From: Caecitellus pseudoparvulus
Taxonomy: Eukaryota; Bigyra: Bicosoecida
Assembly: GCA_965644315.1 (NCBI GenBank)
Contig: CBFFRQ010000063.1
Location: 1 to 64,000 of the forward strand
Direction of reading: 5' to 3'
DNA: 64,000 bases
In this document: positions 21,601 to 32,700 of the stretch, piece after piece
Layout of the letters: each line of letters opens with the position of its first letter
How positions within the stretch are numbered: position 1 is the first letter of the stretch
Made by a program: the position numbers and the translations under genes
The notes under the pieces: model-generated
Seen by the model: only the letters and a program-made list of their open reading frames with translations
What the model was told of the DNA's origin: nothing
Databases searched by the model: none

Positions 21601-23692
21601 TCAACAAGCTGAGCTCTTCCACAACCCCGTCCAAGCTTCCGAGGATGTGCAACTCCCCAGCAGCATGCACGCCTTGCCAAACTGTGTGTGGCAGTCGGAA
21701 CAAATCAGGGCCCTCTGTTTGCCCGAAGCGAATGAAGACGCTCCCAGTGGCACCGACGCCCGAAAACACGCCGGGAACCAACCAGTTTGACGGATCTGTC
21801 TGCTCGCCATTGACCACAAACTTGCTTAGTCCGACGTTTACCCCAGCGAGGGAGTTGTTGTGCATCACCAAACTTGTTACGTTGGCAATTCTGAAGCCCT
21901 CCAAGTCGCCGCTGAGTCCCCGAAACGCATAGGGATGCACCTCCAAGTGGGATTCGCCACGGCCAAAGCAGCCATCACCGACCCCAGTACTGCCACCACC
22001 GTATCCGCCACCACCGTATCCGCCACCACCGTATCCGCCACCACCGTATCCGCCACCACCGTATCCGCCGCCACCGGATCCGCCACCACCGTATCCGCCA
22101 CCGCCGTATCCGCCACCGCCGGATCCGCCACCACCGTATCCGCCACCGCCGTATCCGCCACCGCCGGATCCGCCACCGCCGGATCCGCCACCGCCGTATC
22201 CGCCACCGCCGGATCCGCCACCACCGTATCCGCCACCGCCGTATCCGCCACCGCCACAGCCTGAACCGCTGCAGAGCCGCCTGAACGAGCCTCCCTCGAA
22301 CCCATGTTCGCCTGAGCTCGGGTCTGGCGTAGGTGTGCCTACGGTCATGCGGCAGCTGAGGCTCGCGCCTTCGAAAGCCCCAGGGTGCACAACTTGGCTA
22401 CTCACAATGTTGTTGCAGCTGGCCCCCAGCGCAACTGTGGAGGAAGATCCAAATACACAAGCTGGAGTGTACGATGAGCTGAACTCCTCACGAAGGACCA
22501 GCCCAGTGAAGGTATTCGGCAAGAATTCAGTCTGGTTGAAGCATTCCATAGCCCAGTTGTAGAAAATTGTCTGGGGCGCGAACGCCATTGGCTCGACAAA
22601 GAGACAGTTGCGAAAGTCGCCAAACCCCCCGACCTGGAAGGAGGCGCGCCTGGCATCAAAACCCTCGAACGCGAACGGCTCCAGCTTCCATAGCACGTTC
22701 TTGCCAGCAGTATCAGATCCAAGTTGGACTATTCCGGACGGCACCAGCGTGTTGTTGAATGCCCCAGCTTGGATCTGCACTGCGAGGTCGTCGCCCTCCG
22801 TCGGCGCCGCGGAACGCTTGATGAACCACTGGAACGCTGCAGAGTCTGGAAACGTCACATTCGAGAACGCGAGGGACTCAATTGTTTCGATTGGTCCTTC
22901 AATTGAGAACGATGTTGCGTCATCAGCGAACCGTAGGCCGCTGAAGGCGTTGGAGTGCACAACTCGGAGGCCCAGGCCTTCATCGTCACGCATTGCGAGA
23001 GACTCAGTTACGATTGTTCCTTCCAGAAGAAAGGGTGGAAGAGTTCCATTTGGCATGTCCAAAAACTGCAAGGTGTGCACTCGCATGTGAGCCAAGGCTC
23101 GAGCATGAAGCGTGCCTGTGAAGTCGCCTGGGAGCCAGAAGTTGAAGGTGACCTCGCAGCCCTCGAAAGCCAACGGCTCAACATCAAAGCTCATGCCGGT
23201 GAAGGTTAGTGACTGAAACCTTGCGTCCTTGAAAGCCCCTGTGCGGATAATGCTGAGGTCTGGCATGTCTTGAAACTGCAGCGTGCCAATGTCCGCGCCA
23301 GCGAAGGCGCCGTCGGCGAGCTCTGTGATTGGCTGCCCGGTGAACTGGACACCCTCCGGAAAAGAGATGTGGCTGAACGTCCCACTGGCAATGCTTGTGA
23401 TGGTGTCAGGTGAGGTGGCACCCTGGCTGCAGTCCAGCTGCCCGCTTGGCGCCCCGCCGGGGGGGCAACTGCAATCGGACAGCACGCCGGAAGTCAGGGT
23501 GCAGCAGTCCAGGCAGTCTTGCACGGCCTGGCCTGCTGCACAAGCCAGGTATCCGATCAGGATGAGAAGCACAGGGCCCCGCAAGCGCGTCGCTTCCCTC
23601 CTGGGCAAGCCTGGAGCGTGGAGCGGCGGCCGCAGAAACGCGAGCTGGCGATGGTGTCTCATGGCGGTTGCTAGGGCCAGCCAGCCCCTCAA
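18614..23692 (-). CDS. Giant BspA-like/GCC2-GCC3 membrane protein, copy 2
   Basis: 1,692 residues from 23692, or 1,682 from the ATG at 23662. The signal peptide is GPVLLILIGYLACAAGQA. The Cys cap is DCLDCCTLTSGVLSDCSC. BspA-type repeats follow. They are interrupted at about residues 478-567 by a Gly-rich insert of GGGGY/GGGGS units that is absent from the other copies. Cys-rich repeats and three TM segments follow (about 1274-1297, 1327-1352 and 1574-1599). From about residue 902 the sequence is nearly identical to copy 1 in DNA, except for a short juxtamembrane stretch before TM1. The extreme C-terminus differs: identity stops at VADSVEE and ends with a unique 8-residue tail. Tandem head-to-tail with copy 1. 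Same inferred role: surface receptor or adhesin of unknown ligand. Confidence 0.75.
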   Translation of the reverse strand: MRGWLALATAMRHHRQLAFLRPPLHAPGLPRREATRLRGPVLLILIGYLACAAGQAVQDCLDCCTLTSGVLSDCSCPPGGAPSGQLDCSQGATSPDTITSIASGTFSHISFPEGVQFTGQPITELADGAFAGADIGTLQFQDMPDLSIIRTGAFKDARFQSLTFTGMSFDVEPLAFEGCEVTFNFWLPGDFTGTLHARALAHMRVHTLQFLDMPNGTLPPFLLEGTIVTESLAMRDDEGLGLRVVHSNAFSGLRFADDATSFSIEGPIETIESLAFSNVTFPDSAAFQWFIKRSAAPTEGDDLAVQIQAGAFNNTLVPSGIVQLGSDTAGKNVLWKLEPFAFEGFDARRASFQVGGFGDFRNCLFVEPMAFAPQTIFYNWAMECFNQTEFLPNTFTGLVLREEFSSSYTPACVFGSSSTVALGASCNNIVSSQVVHPGAFEGASLSCRMTVGTPTPDPSSGEHGFEGGSFRRLCSGSGCGGGGYGGGGYGGGGSGGGGYGGGGSGGGGSGGGGYGGGGYGGGGSGGGGYGGGGYGGGGSGGGGYGGGGYGGGGYGGGGYGGGGYGGGSTGVGDGCFGRGESHLEVHPYAFRGLSGDLEGFRIANVTSLVMHNNSLAGVNVGLSKFVVNGEQTDPSNWLVPGVFSGVGATGSVFIRFGQTEGPDLFRLPHTVWQGVHAAGELHILGSLDGVVEELSLLNVAVGALKISTSSLSFGPEASVWRNVHIGTSLVIQSRHMPGFQVGSLNETTVGNGIKLEVLTATIESSQCFPGRAVFPDLSPSTIPEFQNAVVSAGVTGRLGSDTFFQLCSCQPGEMPVTIGLAPVCMLCGVGRACPTGRAVGCPKGTFTDTLGLSHLSDCEECPPGTYNPFIGRDSTGCLPCRIGTFSPMSKATSREDCQTCPPGTFSSGPGQQQCSLCPLGTFTDAPGQAACSPCPLGTYGTRSGGTNETDACAPCPAGQTTFSAGTPSIASCVPGSTPSTVVCPAGQSPTVRGECEACPLGHVCPDGEAVACPVGTFNNALGQSDAEESCTPCPAGTFNSLPGQTSVSCVPCSPGTASGVEGATSGSACEACAAGSFAALAGASVCSPCAQGTYAVRARSVSCEACPVNTYGSGPGGALVSSACLACPEGTDTAGLRGVSGLEGCVETPEEPPAQCGAGEVRDPDNSTQCLEVRCGAGLAPVGGGCVGCPAGTFGVPPSCAQCPRGGLCPGGTVSAVLSPGDLRASAPALAAAAEAGSAVEAGSGASGHGADDSQGNSGFGSSSLSNLENLFLLGATLGAALLLPLLALLLAKCSSHTKRFLLWLDTFSLDHDYPDRFTIHKASTVLGGACTISLVAVLCGFLASSLLQYYTANTLVTTRFDPAGSAAQEAGIVTSQWRLDVAAVIDGVQSAGDCPGAQSTLDFTGGGADGVRMPWAVASGVTLQRVEAASGASALACQYAASCSECTLATTLRARLRLPYTAQSVAWAMTTTRASTPATPGQPTKSVLQGSVGASSSQRLRSGEWTLTSTREVLVDTQGGSDATGYLLAFVDQQAGFLDSSAPTSGFVPQLTPVSLQLSVQLSPSVSFITVSELQSLLGLLAALGGLAGAVVGVYRLVYAEVEVKLQGCFVGAGLLRSGDVWMPVKSVEGVVGGGSSGEGGAPVSKVGASGEGVEGGGEPIDDSCVEGAHQPLAVADSVEEDGVRERSISF
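18650..20985 (-). repeat. Homogenised 3' cassette, copy 2
   Basis: Nearly identical in DNA to 13174-15540. The only clearly diverged stretch is about 19862-19935, the juxtamembrane linker before TM1. The right edge comes slightly earlier than in copies 1 and 3: the repeat just outside it (TCPPGTFSSGPG) already differs at the nucleotide level. Confidence 0.8.
21992..22258. repeat. 15-bp minisatellite encoding GGGGY/GGGGS
   Basis: About 18 tandem units of a 15-base repeat (plus strand TATCCGCCACCACCG and variants with GGATCCGCC). It is in frame within copy 2 and codes for Gly4-Tyr or Gly4-Ser. Unit variants are interspersed in a way typical of recent expansion. Confidence 0.9.
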
Positions 23693-24418
23693 TCGGCTCC
23701 AAAACGAGAGCTCAAGCTGAATTGTTGGTGTTGAAGTCGATAAGCTTCGAACTTGTGTGCGATGCGATGGTTTATTGTCGGCCGGGGCGAACTGCTGGCG
23801 TCGCTGGGCAACAGCGTTTCAGGTGCAAGGCGTCGCTGGACACGCCAACGCAATCATGGACGTCCCTCGCGTGCGACGCGATGGGCAGCCCCGCGCTCGG
23901 CAGATCCACACAATAGCTGAATGATCTTACTCAGACAGCGGATTCCCGTGCTGCCTGGAGCCGGGGACCCCCCGTGGGGCCTGAAGAGCGCTGCCGTAAG
24001 AGCGCAATGCTGCGAGCTGCGGTGCAGTGCGAGCTTGCCCAGAGTAAACCCGCAAGGCAAGGCGGTGCCCGGGGTTGAGAATTGGCCACCTTGCTGCACT
24101 CCATCCCCCCCATCTCCAGACCTGTGCGACTGCCTCCGAAGAAGAGTCTCTCCCCTTGAGGCCACCAAGGGGGCACTCACACACTTGAGCTCGTGACAAC
24201 GGACCTGACCAGCTCTAAACTTAGTCTCACAGCAGCTGCCGCCTATGCCGCGGAGATCACAGCAAATCCTACCCTCCGAAACATCCACACCCCCACGTAC
24301 TCTTGACTGTGGCATTTCTGTGTTCCCCTTGCTCATTTTGCTTCCATTTTTGTTGTCCCCGATTGCTACGTTTCGCTGGCGTTTCGTTGCCAACGCCCCG
24401 GCAAGGGACGCAGCCCCC
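23693..24418. promoter_or_regulatory. Divergent promoter region, receptor copy 2 and USP48-like gene
   Basis: About 725 bases between two divergent start codons. It must carry both promoters and 5' UTRs. A pyrimidine-rich stretch lies at 24320-24370 just upstream of the USP start. No gene, repeat or RNA is supported. Confidence 0.4.
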
Positions 24419-27400
24419 ATGCCACGGCAGGCTCGGCCCCGGAGCAGCAGGTCCAAGAGAAAGACTGAACCTGCTGCATCCAAGGTGGTGGAGCGGCACA
24501 TTCGGGATCCTTACGGCACGTTACAGGCAGCGCCGTCCAAGGAAGGTGAGGAGGGCGGAGCTCTTTGCAGCAAGTGCTGCCTCATCGTCACCCGCCGTTT
24601 CCGCCGCACTCCGTCGCACAGAGTGGGGGTCGAAGAGAAATGACTGCAGCAATCCGAACAACCTCTTTGGACTGGGTGAGCTGAAGAGGGGAGTGTGGGC
24701 GCCTCTTGCGACTGGTCTGACGGGACCAGGTCCACACCCACTGGCTCTGCTGCGGGAGCCATCCGTGCAAGCTGCCGGCCTGGTCAACCTCGGCGCCACG
24801 TGCTACTTGAACGCCCAACTGCAGGTGCTGTACCACTGTCTCCCTTTCCGGTGTGCTCTGTATGCCTGGAGCGGCACAGGCGGGAAGGCAGTGGCAGGTG
24901 CAGGCGGCGCAAGTGCTTCGGCAGCAGGTGCAGACCTGCTGCGCACACCTGCAGCAAGAGAGGCGCAGCTGCGCGTCATGCAGCAACTGTTCTGCACGAT
25001 GCAGTACTGCGTGGCGAAGTGTGCCTCACCTGCCCCGCTGGCTGCTGTGTTCCGGCTGGCGTCGGGTGTGCAGCAAGATGTGCAAGAGTTCTTGCAGCTG
25101 TTTATGCACCACCTGGAGACCACCTTGGCAAGCTCGGGTCCGGCGTACCTGCAGCGTGTAATTCCTCGGCTGTTCAGGGGGCGAAGCGCATGGGTGAACA
25201 AGTGTTTGACGTGTGACTACACCTCTCGAACTGGTGACGCGTTTTACGAAGTTCAGGTGCAGACGCAGGGGGTCAGCAGCCTCCACCAAGCGCTCGAGCA
25301 GACGTTTGGCACCGTGGATTTATCAGGCTCTGCTCAGTACTCGTGCCCTCGATGTCAGGACAAGCGCGATGCCGAGCGGTTCTTTCGTTTGGAGCAGCTG
25401 CCTCCCGTGCTGCACGTGCAGCTGGCACGGTACGGCTACGACATGGCGACAGGAGAGCGGAAGAAACTAAATGACGCCATCCACATCCCCGATGTCCTGA
25501 ACCTAAGCCAAACGGATGCACTGGCAGTTCCTCTTTCGACAGCGCCAGCGGCTACGCGAGTTCCCGTCTTGTACGAACTGACAGCGGTTCTCTACCACCA
25601 CGGGAAAAGTGCCAACTATGGGCACTACACGTGCGATGTGTGGGATTCTGAACGAGGACAGTGGCTGCACTGTGACGACGAGGCAGTTTCTGCGCTCACG
25701 GAGGGGGCTTCTCCTGCAGCAGGAGCAAAGCAGCCCAGGAGGGACACCGAACACCCGCTGCACGAAGACTCGAGTCCTTGTCTTGCCGACAAGTGTGGGG
25801 CAGCTGCGTTTGAGCAGGTTAGTGCCGAAACGCCGGCCCCGCCAACCCTGTGGCCGGCGGGCGCCGTCCCTGAAGTGGGCAGCGTACCGCAAGCAGCACT
25901 TGCGGCAGCCGTGTCGGGAATCAGCTCTGACCTTCCGCATGGCCCACCCCAGCCTGCTCCTGAACTGAGAAGCGCAACAGCTCAGGGTCCGATCGTATCT
26001 CAGGCACAAAGGGTGTATTCACTCGCTGCGAGTGGAGTGTCCGGGTACGTGTCGTGGTGCAGGCGCAGGCGACATCCCCGCATGTCCACCTGCGCTGGGA
26101 AAGGAACTCGAACTGCGTACATGTTAGTGTACAGTGCTGTTGACTCAGAACGAGCGGCCAAGTGGGAGGCTATGCAAGTCGCAGTGGGAGCTGGGCAAGT
26201 GCCAGTAGGCGACCATGCGGGCAGCCCCAGCGAAGCCGCTGCCACGACACCTGCAAGCTGCAGCAAGCCAAGCCGGAAGCGCAGCAGGCAACCCACTTCA
26301 GATGAAGAGCAGATCAAACTCCCATTGGATGCTTCCATGGCGGCGAGCGCTCAGGAGCAGACCGCGAGGTACATGTTTGATGTGCTTCCACCAGCGCCAC
26401 GCTCACCCTTCGAGAACTTAACGGCGGGATTCACCCCGAGCGATGGGAGTGCCGACAAAGAAGGTGTATCTTTGCTTCCTCCGAGTGACATGTTATCTGC
26501 TGTGCATGCTTGGAATAGGGTGCTATCGCGACGTGCGGCGGCATGGATTCGCCAAGAGCACGCAGCGCTTGCCTCGAGGAGGGCGAGGCAGCTGCTGTAC
26601 GAGGCACTTTTCATGTCATCCTCCCAGGCTGCTCCTCGCCCCCAAGCTGTCACAACCAACGCTCTTTCCCGCTGGCGGAGCCAAAAGGCACCTCCCCACT
26701 GGTTCTGGATTCCGGCTCGTTGGCTTGCAGCGTGGGTGCAGGGTGTGGAGGTGCAAACTGACGGCGACAGCCAGGGCATTGACGGGCCCGGGCACGCCAC
26801 ACCTGATGAAGGTACATCAGAAGGCCGGGGAACTTCCCCGATCTGTCTGTTATCCGATGAAGAAAGCTGTGCGACGGCGTGTGATGAAGAGGCTTCGAGC
26901 GGGTCAAGGAGCAAGCACGATGTTGCAGCACAAGAAGCCGAAGCCAAGCCAGCGGCTGACGGGGCAAGGCAGGACGTGGCCGACCTCTTGGAGCGGGCTT
27001 GTGCTGGAAAGTGCCTCGACCTGCCAGACTTGTGCAAGTCAGGTGTGTGGCTGTTCGACAAGGGGGGGCGAACCGCCTTTGGAGTGTCCACAGCAGCCTG
27101 CCCTGCGCTAGCTCACATGGACATGTCGCCCCTCCTCTCAACTCAGGCTGGGGGTGAGGTGGTCATGATGCCTGCAGCAGCCCGCTCTGCAAAACGCGTG
27201 ACTTCCGCTGTCTTTGAGGTCCTGCAGAACGCAGGTGGGACGGCTGTGTGCAAATTCCTCGGAGCGGAGAAGTTGCACGAGGCAAGCTGCCAAGCTTGGG
27301 CGGATGTGCAAGCTGCTGCTCGTGAAAGTTGCCCTTCCAGTCTTCTGAGCTGTGCAAAGGAAGCTGTCGAGCGTCTTTGTGACTGGAGCGGTGATACCGC

Positions 27401-29549
27401 TCCCAGCTGGGCCTTGGACGCGGCTCCAGGCACTGCAGAGCCAGCGGTGCCAACTTGGGCGGTGGGCACTTGGCTCTGCACAGAAGTTGACGTGGCACCC
27501 TTCCCTGTCCACCAGAAAAACTTCATGTCTCCAGACTTGCTTGGGAGCATTCTCGGAGAGCTGTCTTCCTCCAGAGACCAGCACGCTGAGGTGGAGGAGC
27601 TTCTGTCTGTCCTCGGGCAGCCGGAGCCGGTGCAGCTGACTCAAGCAGAGTTGCAAGACGCACGCGCAGCCTTCGTTGCAGACACCTTGTCCTCAGGTGA
27701 TTTTGCGGCAGTGAAGTCGGACACCCCCACGCCAAACACCACAAATCTTGACTCTTGTCACATCGAGGTGCTTGATCCAGACTTCCGCGCTCCAGAGTCG
27801 TGGAACCTGCCAGATGGGACCCTCCTTGATGTTGCAGCGGCCGAGGAGCCTGGGGCAACTGCAGAGACTCCCCAGGCGCTGGAGGTCATGCGCGCCCTGT
27901 CGTCTCTCGCGCTGTCCTGGACTGAATCACGGGGCGGAGAGCAACAGTATCTTCTCAGCCGAGCTTGGATCCGGCGCCTGCGAGACGAACAAGACGTAGC
28001 TGTGCATAGCCGTGCAAAGAAGAAAACCGGTGGGGGGCTGCTCGATCACTTTCGTGTTGACCCTAAGCCTGGCCCCCAGGACAGCCCACGCACGACCTGT
28101 GCGAACGCGGACCTCGTAAGCCCTGCAGGCTACCTTGCACATGGCTCTGCTCGCCGGTACGCTCGTGTCTCGGCTGAAGCCTGGCAGAGTGTGCTTGCCT
28201 TTGCCCCAGATGCGGTCCCCGTCCACCACCTCGTCGCGGTGACTGACCCATGGCAGGCTGCAGCTCAAGCTTCAAATCGGAAGGAAGCCTCGCAAGCTGC
28301 AGCCGCCCGACGGAGCCAGTTGGCCTCCGCTGCGCTGAATAGACTTGCGCTTCGCCGGAACCCATTTCCTGCCACCCACTCAGCCAAGCACGTTGGAACA
28401 TGCCCGCTTGCGCCTGGCTCGTACGCGCTCGTCCCAGCTGCCCTGCTTGCTTCCTGGCGTGCCTGGGTGAAGGAGGGCGCTGATGAGCCGCAGTTGTCTG
28501 GCTGCGCTTGGGAGGGTTTCTTCGTTGACGAGCCAGGTGCGACACCAAGCCTGGGCCTCCCAGACCACGTTCTGCAGTACCTCAGCAGCGTGGCGCAGGT
28601 GCGACTGCCTGCCCGGAACCCAGATGACACTGCCCTTGCCTGCCCGCTGTCTCCAGATGCCTCCCCCATGCCTCGGTCGGAAACTGGTGCAGGATCGGGC
28701 GCGGTTGGGTTCGAAGTGGTTGCCATGGACATGTGGGAAGATTTCCTCAAGGTGCAAGGGCTACTTCGAGGCCCTCGCCCCACTGCAGAAGTGCAGTCTG
28801 GGCGATGCGCCTGCCTGGATGCAGCCTCCCTTGACGCTGGAGGAGGCAAGCCTGCAATGCCTTCAGACACCACTTGCGGTGAAGGGTGCCCACACCTGTC
28901 CCCCAGGTCAACGCCAGCATACGCAGACTTCTGCGGATCCTTGGCGGCGCCCACGCTGCGTGTCTTGCCTGCACAGCAGGCCGCGATGCTTCCAGAACAC
29001 ATCACAGCCCACCACAGCACGTTTTTCCCCAACTCTGCGGAGAGTACCGAAGGCTGCATTTGGTGGACAGATCCACCACTGAACAGGGATGGCCTGGCAG
29101 CACAGCTGCTCCGCCTTCAAGCTGCCCGTGTGCGCTTCACGAATCGAGAGATTAATGTCCGACGCCTTGCGAGTGGTCAGGATCCTCCAACAGGTGCCGA
29201 GTGCACCGCAAGCGGGGAACGCCTTGGTGAAGGGGGCTCACGAGGAAGGCGGAGCCGGCGAAGCCGCAGCGCGGGCAGGCTTATCATCCTGGTTGACAGC
29301 ACTGACTCGTTGCACGAGTTGGCGCTCAAGTGCTACGAGGCTCACGGCTTCGGGCTCTGTGGACGTTTCTGGTTTCGGGGGACGCCCCTCTCTGCTGGAC
29401 AAACATTGGAGGAAGCAGGGGTACCAGCGGAGGGGACCATATTCTTCGAGGACGGCGACGAAGATATTCTGACGCTTGGCTTGGAGGGGTCTATGGTTTC
29501 CATGCCTGAAGCAGGCTTCGGTGGCTCGGCGTTCCAATCAACCGTGTGA
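24419..29549 (+). CDS. USP48: USP48-like ubiquitin-specific protease
   Basis: Cysteine deubiquitinase. Exon 1 is 24419-24545 and exon 2 is 24622-29549 (76-bp intron), giving 1,684 residues. The splice rebuilds the USP48/UBP26 N-terminal signature NDCSNPNNLFGLGE. The Cys box is GLVNLGATCYLN with Cys103. The His box is SANYGHYTCDVW with His377, followed by WLHCDDEAV. An insert of about 180 residues splits the end of the catalytic domain. DUSP-like segments follow (YLLSRAWIRRLRDE; YALVPAALLASWRAWV). A ubiquitin-like fold closes the protein (about 1596-1658), as in USP48. The human enzyme has 1,035 residues, so this one is much longer, mainly through low-complexity Ala/Ser/Glu linkers. Arabidopsis UBP26 removes ubiquitin from H2B; the same substrate here is only inference. 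Further in-frame introns are possible. Confidence 0.85.
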
Positions 29550-29722
29550 TGCGCAGAGGCAGAACAGGTGCAGCCAGGCGCGGAAGGCCGTTGCCTGAAG
29601 GTTGACGCGCTGAGTGCCTTTGACGCGTCGTGTGCCCTTAGTCTGCTTAGGCAACGCCAAGGCTTGAGCCATGCATTGCATCGCACCAAGCTAGGTCAGT
29701 TCTAAAGAGTAAAAAAGCGTCC

Positions 29723-32700
29723 TTACTCTGAAGGTGGGGGTGTTGAGGCCAGCGGCGCTTCCTTCATCGGTTTCACTGTTCCTGCGGAGGAGCCTGACTC
29801 TTCCCCGGGAGGCACGTACAAATCTTCTGACCCCAACACACCAACATGGCTCAAAGCCGATTGCACTGGTAGTTCTCCGAACCTAAAAGCAAACGAAAAC
29901 ATCCCAAACGTAGCCCCCGCCAGACCACCCAACGCAGCCAACAGACCCAGCAACGACTGCAGCTCCGACACAGTGATGAAGCTCACCGACGGCGACAGCT
30001 GCACGCTCAACTGCAACGACACAGGCGTCAACTGCGGCACGAACCCTGACGTCGGCGCTGAACTGTCCAGGAAACCCGCCTGCTGGTCCACAAACGCCAA
30101 CAAGTACCCCGTCGCATCGCTCCCGCCCTGTGTGTCCACCAGCACCTCACGTGTCGACGTCAGCGTCCACTCGCCAGACCGCAGCCGCTGACTGGACGAC
30201 GCGCCTACACTCCCCTGCAACACGCTCTTTGTCGGCTGCCCAGGTGTCGCGGGCGTCGATGCCCGTGTCGTCGTCATGGCCCACGCCACACTCTGCGCCG
30301 TGTACGGCAGACGCAGCCGAGCCCGCAGAGTCGTCGCCAGTGTGCACTCACTGCAGCTCGCAGCGTATTGGCACGCCAGAGCACTCGCGCCACTGGCTGC
30401 CTCCACGCGCTGCAGCGTCACGCTGGATGCCACAGCCCACGGCATGCGCACACCGTCCGCGCCACCACCCGTGAAGTCCACCGTGGACTGCGCACCTGGG
30501 CAGTCCCCTGCACTCTGCACACCGTCAATCACAGCCGCCACATCCAGGCGCCACTGGCTCGTCACGATGCCAGCCTCCTGTGCTGCAGACCCTGCTGGGT
30601 CGAACCGCGTCGTGACCAGGGTGTTGGCGGTGTAGTACTGCAGGAGGGAGCTGGCCAGGAAGCCACACAGCACCGCCACGAGGCTGATGGTGCAGGCGCC
30701 ACCCAAGACTGTACTGGCCTTGTGCACGACATTTTTGTCAAGCACAAAGTGATCCAGGCTGTATGCATCGATGAACTTGACGGCCGAACGCAGGAATTTG
30801 AAGCATCGCGCGAGTGCCAGCGCAAGAATAGGGAGAAGCAAAGCGCACCCCGCAGTAACACCAACAACTGTAAATGTAGTTGCCTGTGGGAGTGCAGAGC
30901 TGTTTGCTCCTTCTGTGCCGTCATTCTCAGATGCTGCTGCACTGCTCCCGCCGGCTTCAATTTCAGCACCCGCCTCTGCCGCGGCCGCCAACGCTGGCGC
31001 AGACGCACGCAAGTCGCCCGGAGACAAAACTACAGACGCTGTGCCGCCAGGACACAGCCCGCCGCGCGGACACTGCGCACATGATGGCGGCACGCCAAAC
31101 GTACCTGCCGGACACCCCACACACCCACCGCCCACCGGCGCCAACCCCGCACCACACCTCACCTCCAGGCACTGCGTCGAGTTGTCCGGATCACGCACTT
31201 CACCCGCACCACACTGCGCAGGCGGCTCCTCAGGCGTCTCCACACACCCCTCCAGCCCAGACACACCACGCAGCCCCGCCGTGTCGGTGCCCTCAGGACA
31301 CGCCAGACACGCACTGGACACCAGCGCCCCGCCCGGACCCGACCCGTACGTGTTCACAGGACACGCCTCACACGACACAGACCGCGCTCGCACCGCATAC
31401 GTCCCCTGCGCACACGGACTGCACGCCGACGCACCCGCCAACGCCGCAAATGACCCCGCCGCACACGCCTCACACGCCGACCCCGACGTCGCACCCTCCA
31501 CCCTTGATGCCGTGCCCGGCGAGCAAGGCACGCACGACACCGACGTCTGACCCGGCAAGCTGTTGAACGTCCCGGCCGGGCATGGCGTGCAGCTCTCCTC
31601 TGCATCAGACTGACCCAGGGCGTTGTTGAAGGTGCCCACTGGACACGCCACTGCCTCGCCATCGGGACACACGTGCCCCAACGGACACGCCTCGCACTCC
31701 CCGCGCACCGTGGGGCTCTGCCCTGCCGGACACACGACAGTGGACGGCGTGCTGCCTGGCACACAGCTCGCGATGGATGGCGTGCCGGCGCTGAACGTCG
31801 TCTGCCCAGCCGGGCAAGGCGCACAGGCGTCTGTCTCGTTGGTGCCGCCGCTGCGGGTGCCGTAGGTGCCGAGTGGGCAAGGGGAGCATGCGGCTTGGCC
31901 TGGGGCGTCGGTGAAGGTGCCGAGGGGGCAGAGGGAGCACTGTTGCTGTCCGGGGCCAGATGAGAATGTGCCTGGCGCGCATGCAGCACAGTCGCGAGCA
32001 GAGGTCGCATTCTGTGTGGCCGAGGCAGTACCAGGGGGGCAGTTCAAACATCCCGCAGAGTTTGTCCCGACAAAAGGGTTGTAGGTGCCAGCTCGGCAGC
32101 CCTGGCATCCAGAGAGGCTAACCAACCCCACATCATCATTGTACGTTCCTTGAGGACAACCACGCGGACGCCCCGACGGACAAGCACTTCCCACCTGGCA
32201 AAGAACACAAATTGGCGCTGGCCCTCCGGACACCGGCATCTCTCCCGGAGGACAGGAGCAAACCTGGGGGAACTGGTTTCGTTCCAAGTCTGAGGCAATG
32301 CCCGCCCCCCCAACTTGCTCCAGAACAAATGGCACCGTTGAGGGGGAGACCGATGACAGGAATGCACGACCAGGAAAGCAGCTGATGGGCTGCCCAAGGC
32401 TCGCTTTGGCAGTCATGATGTGAAGGCCCCCGCCAGCCTGGACACCACTCAACACTCCTGCGGGAAGTTTGGGCAGTTCGAACTGCACAAGGTTGATCGT
32501 GTTGGCAACTGACACGTTTTGCCAAGAGCTGAAGTGGATATCCTCAGGATCAAACGAAAGCTGGCCAATGGCGAGGTCCAAGCTGCCGACAGCGAGGTCA
32601 GTGAAGTTCAGCACACTCTCGGCCATGTCGAACTCGGCCCTGATCTGCAGCGCTGCAAAGTCAGTCAGGCCGTCCCAGACTGAACTGGAGAACTGCACGA

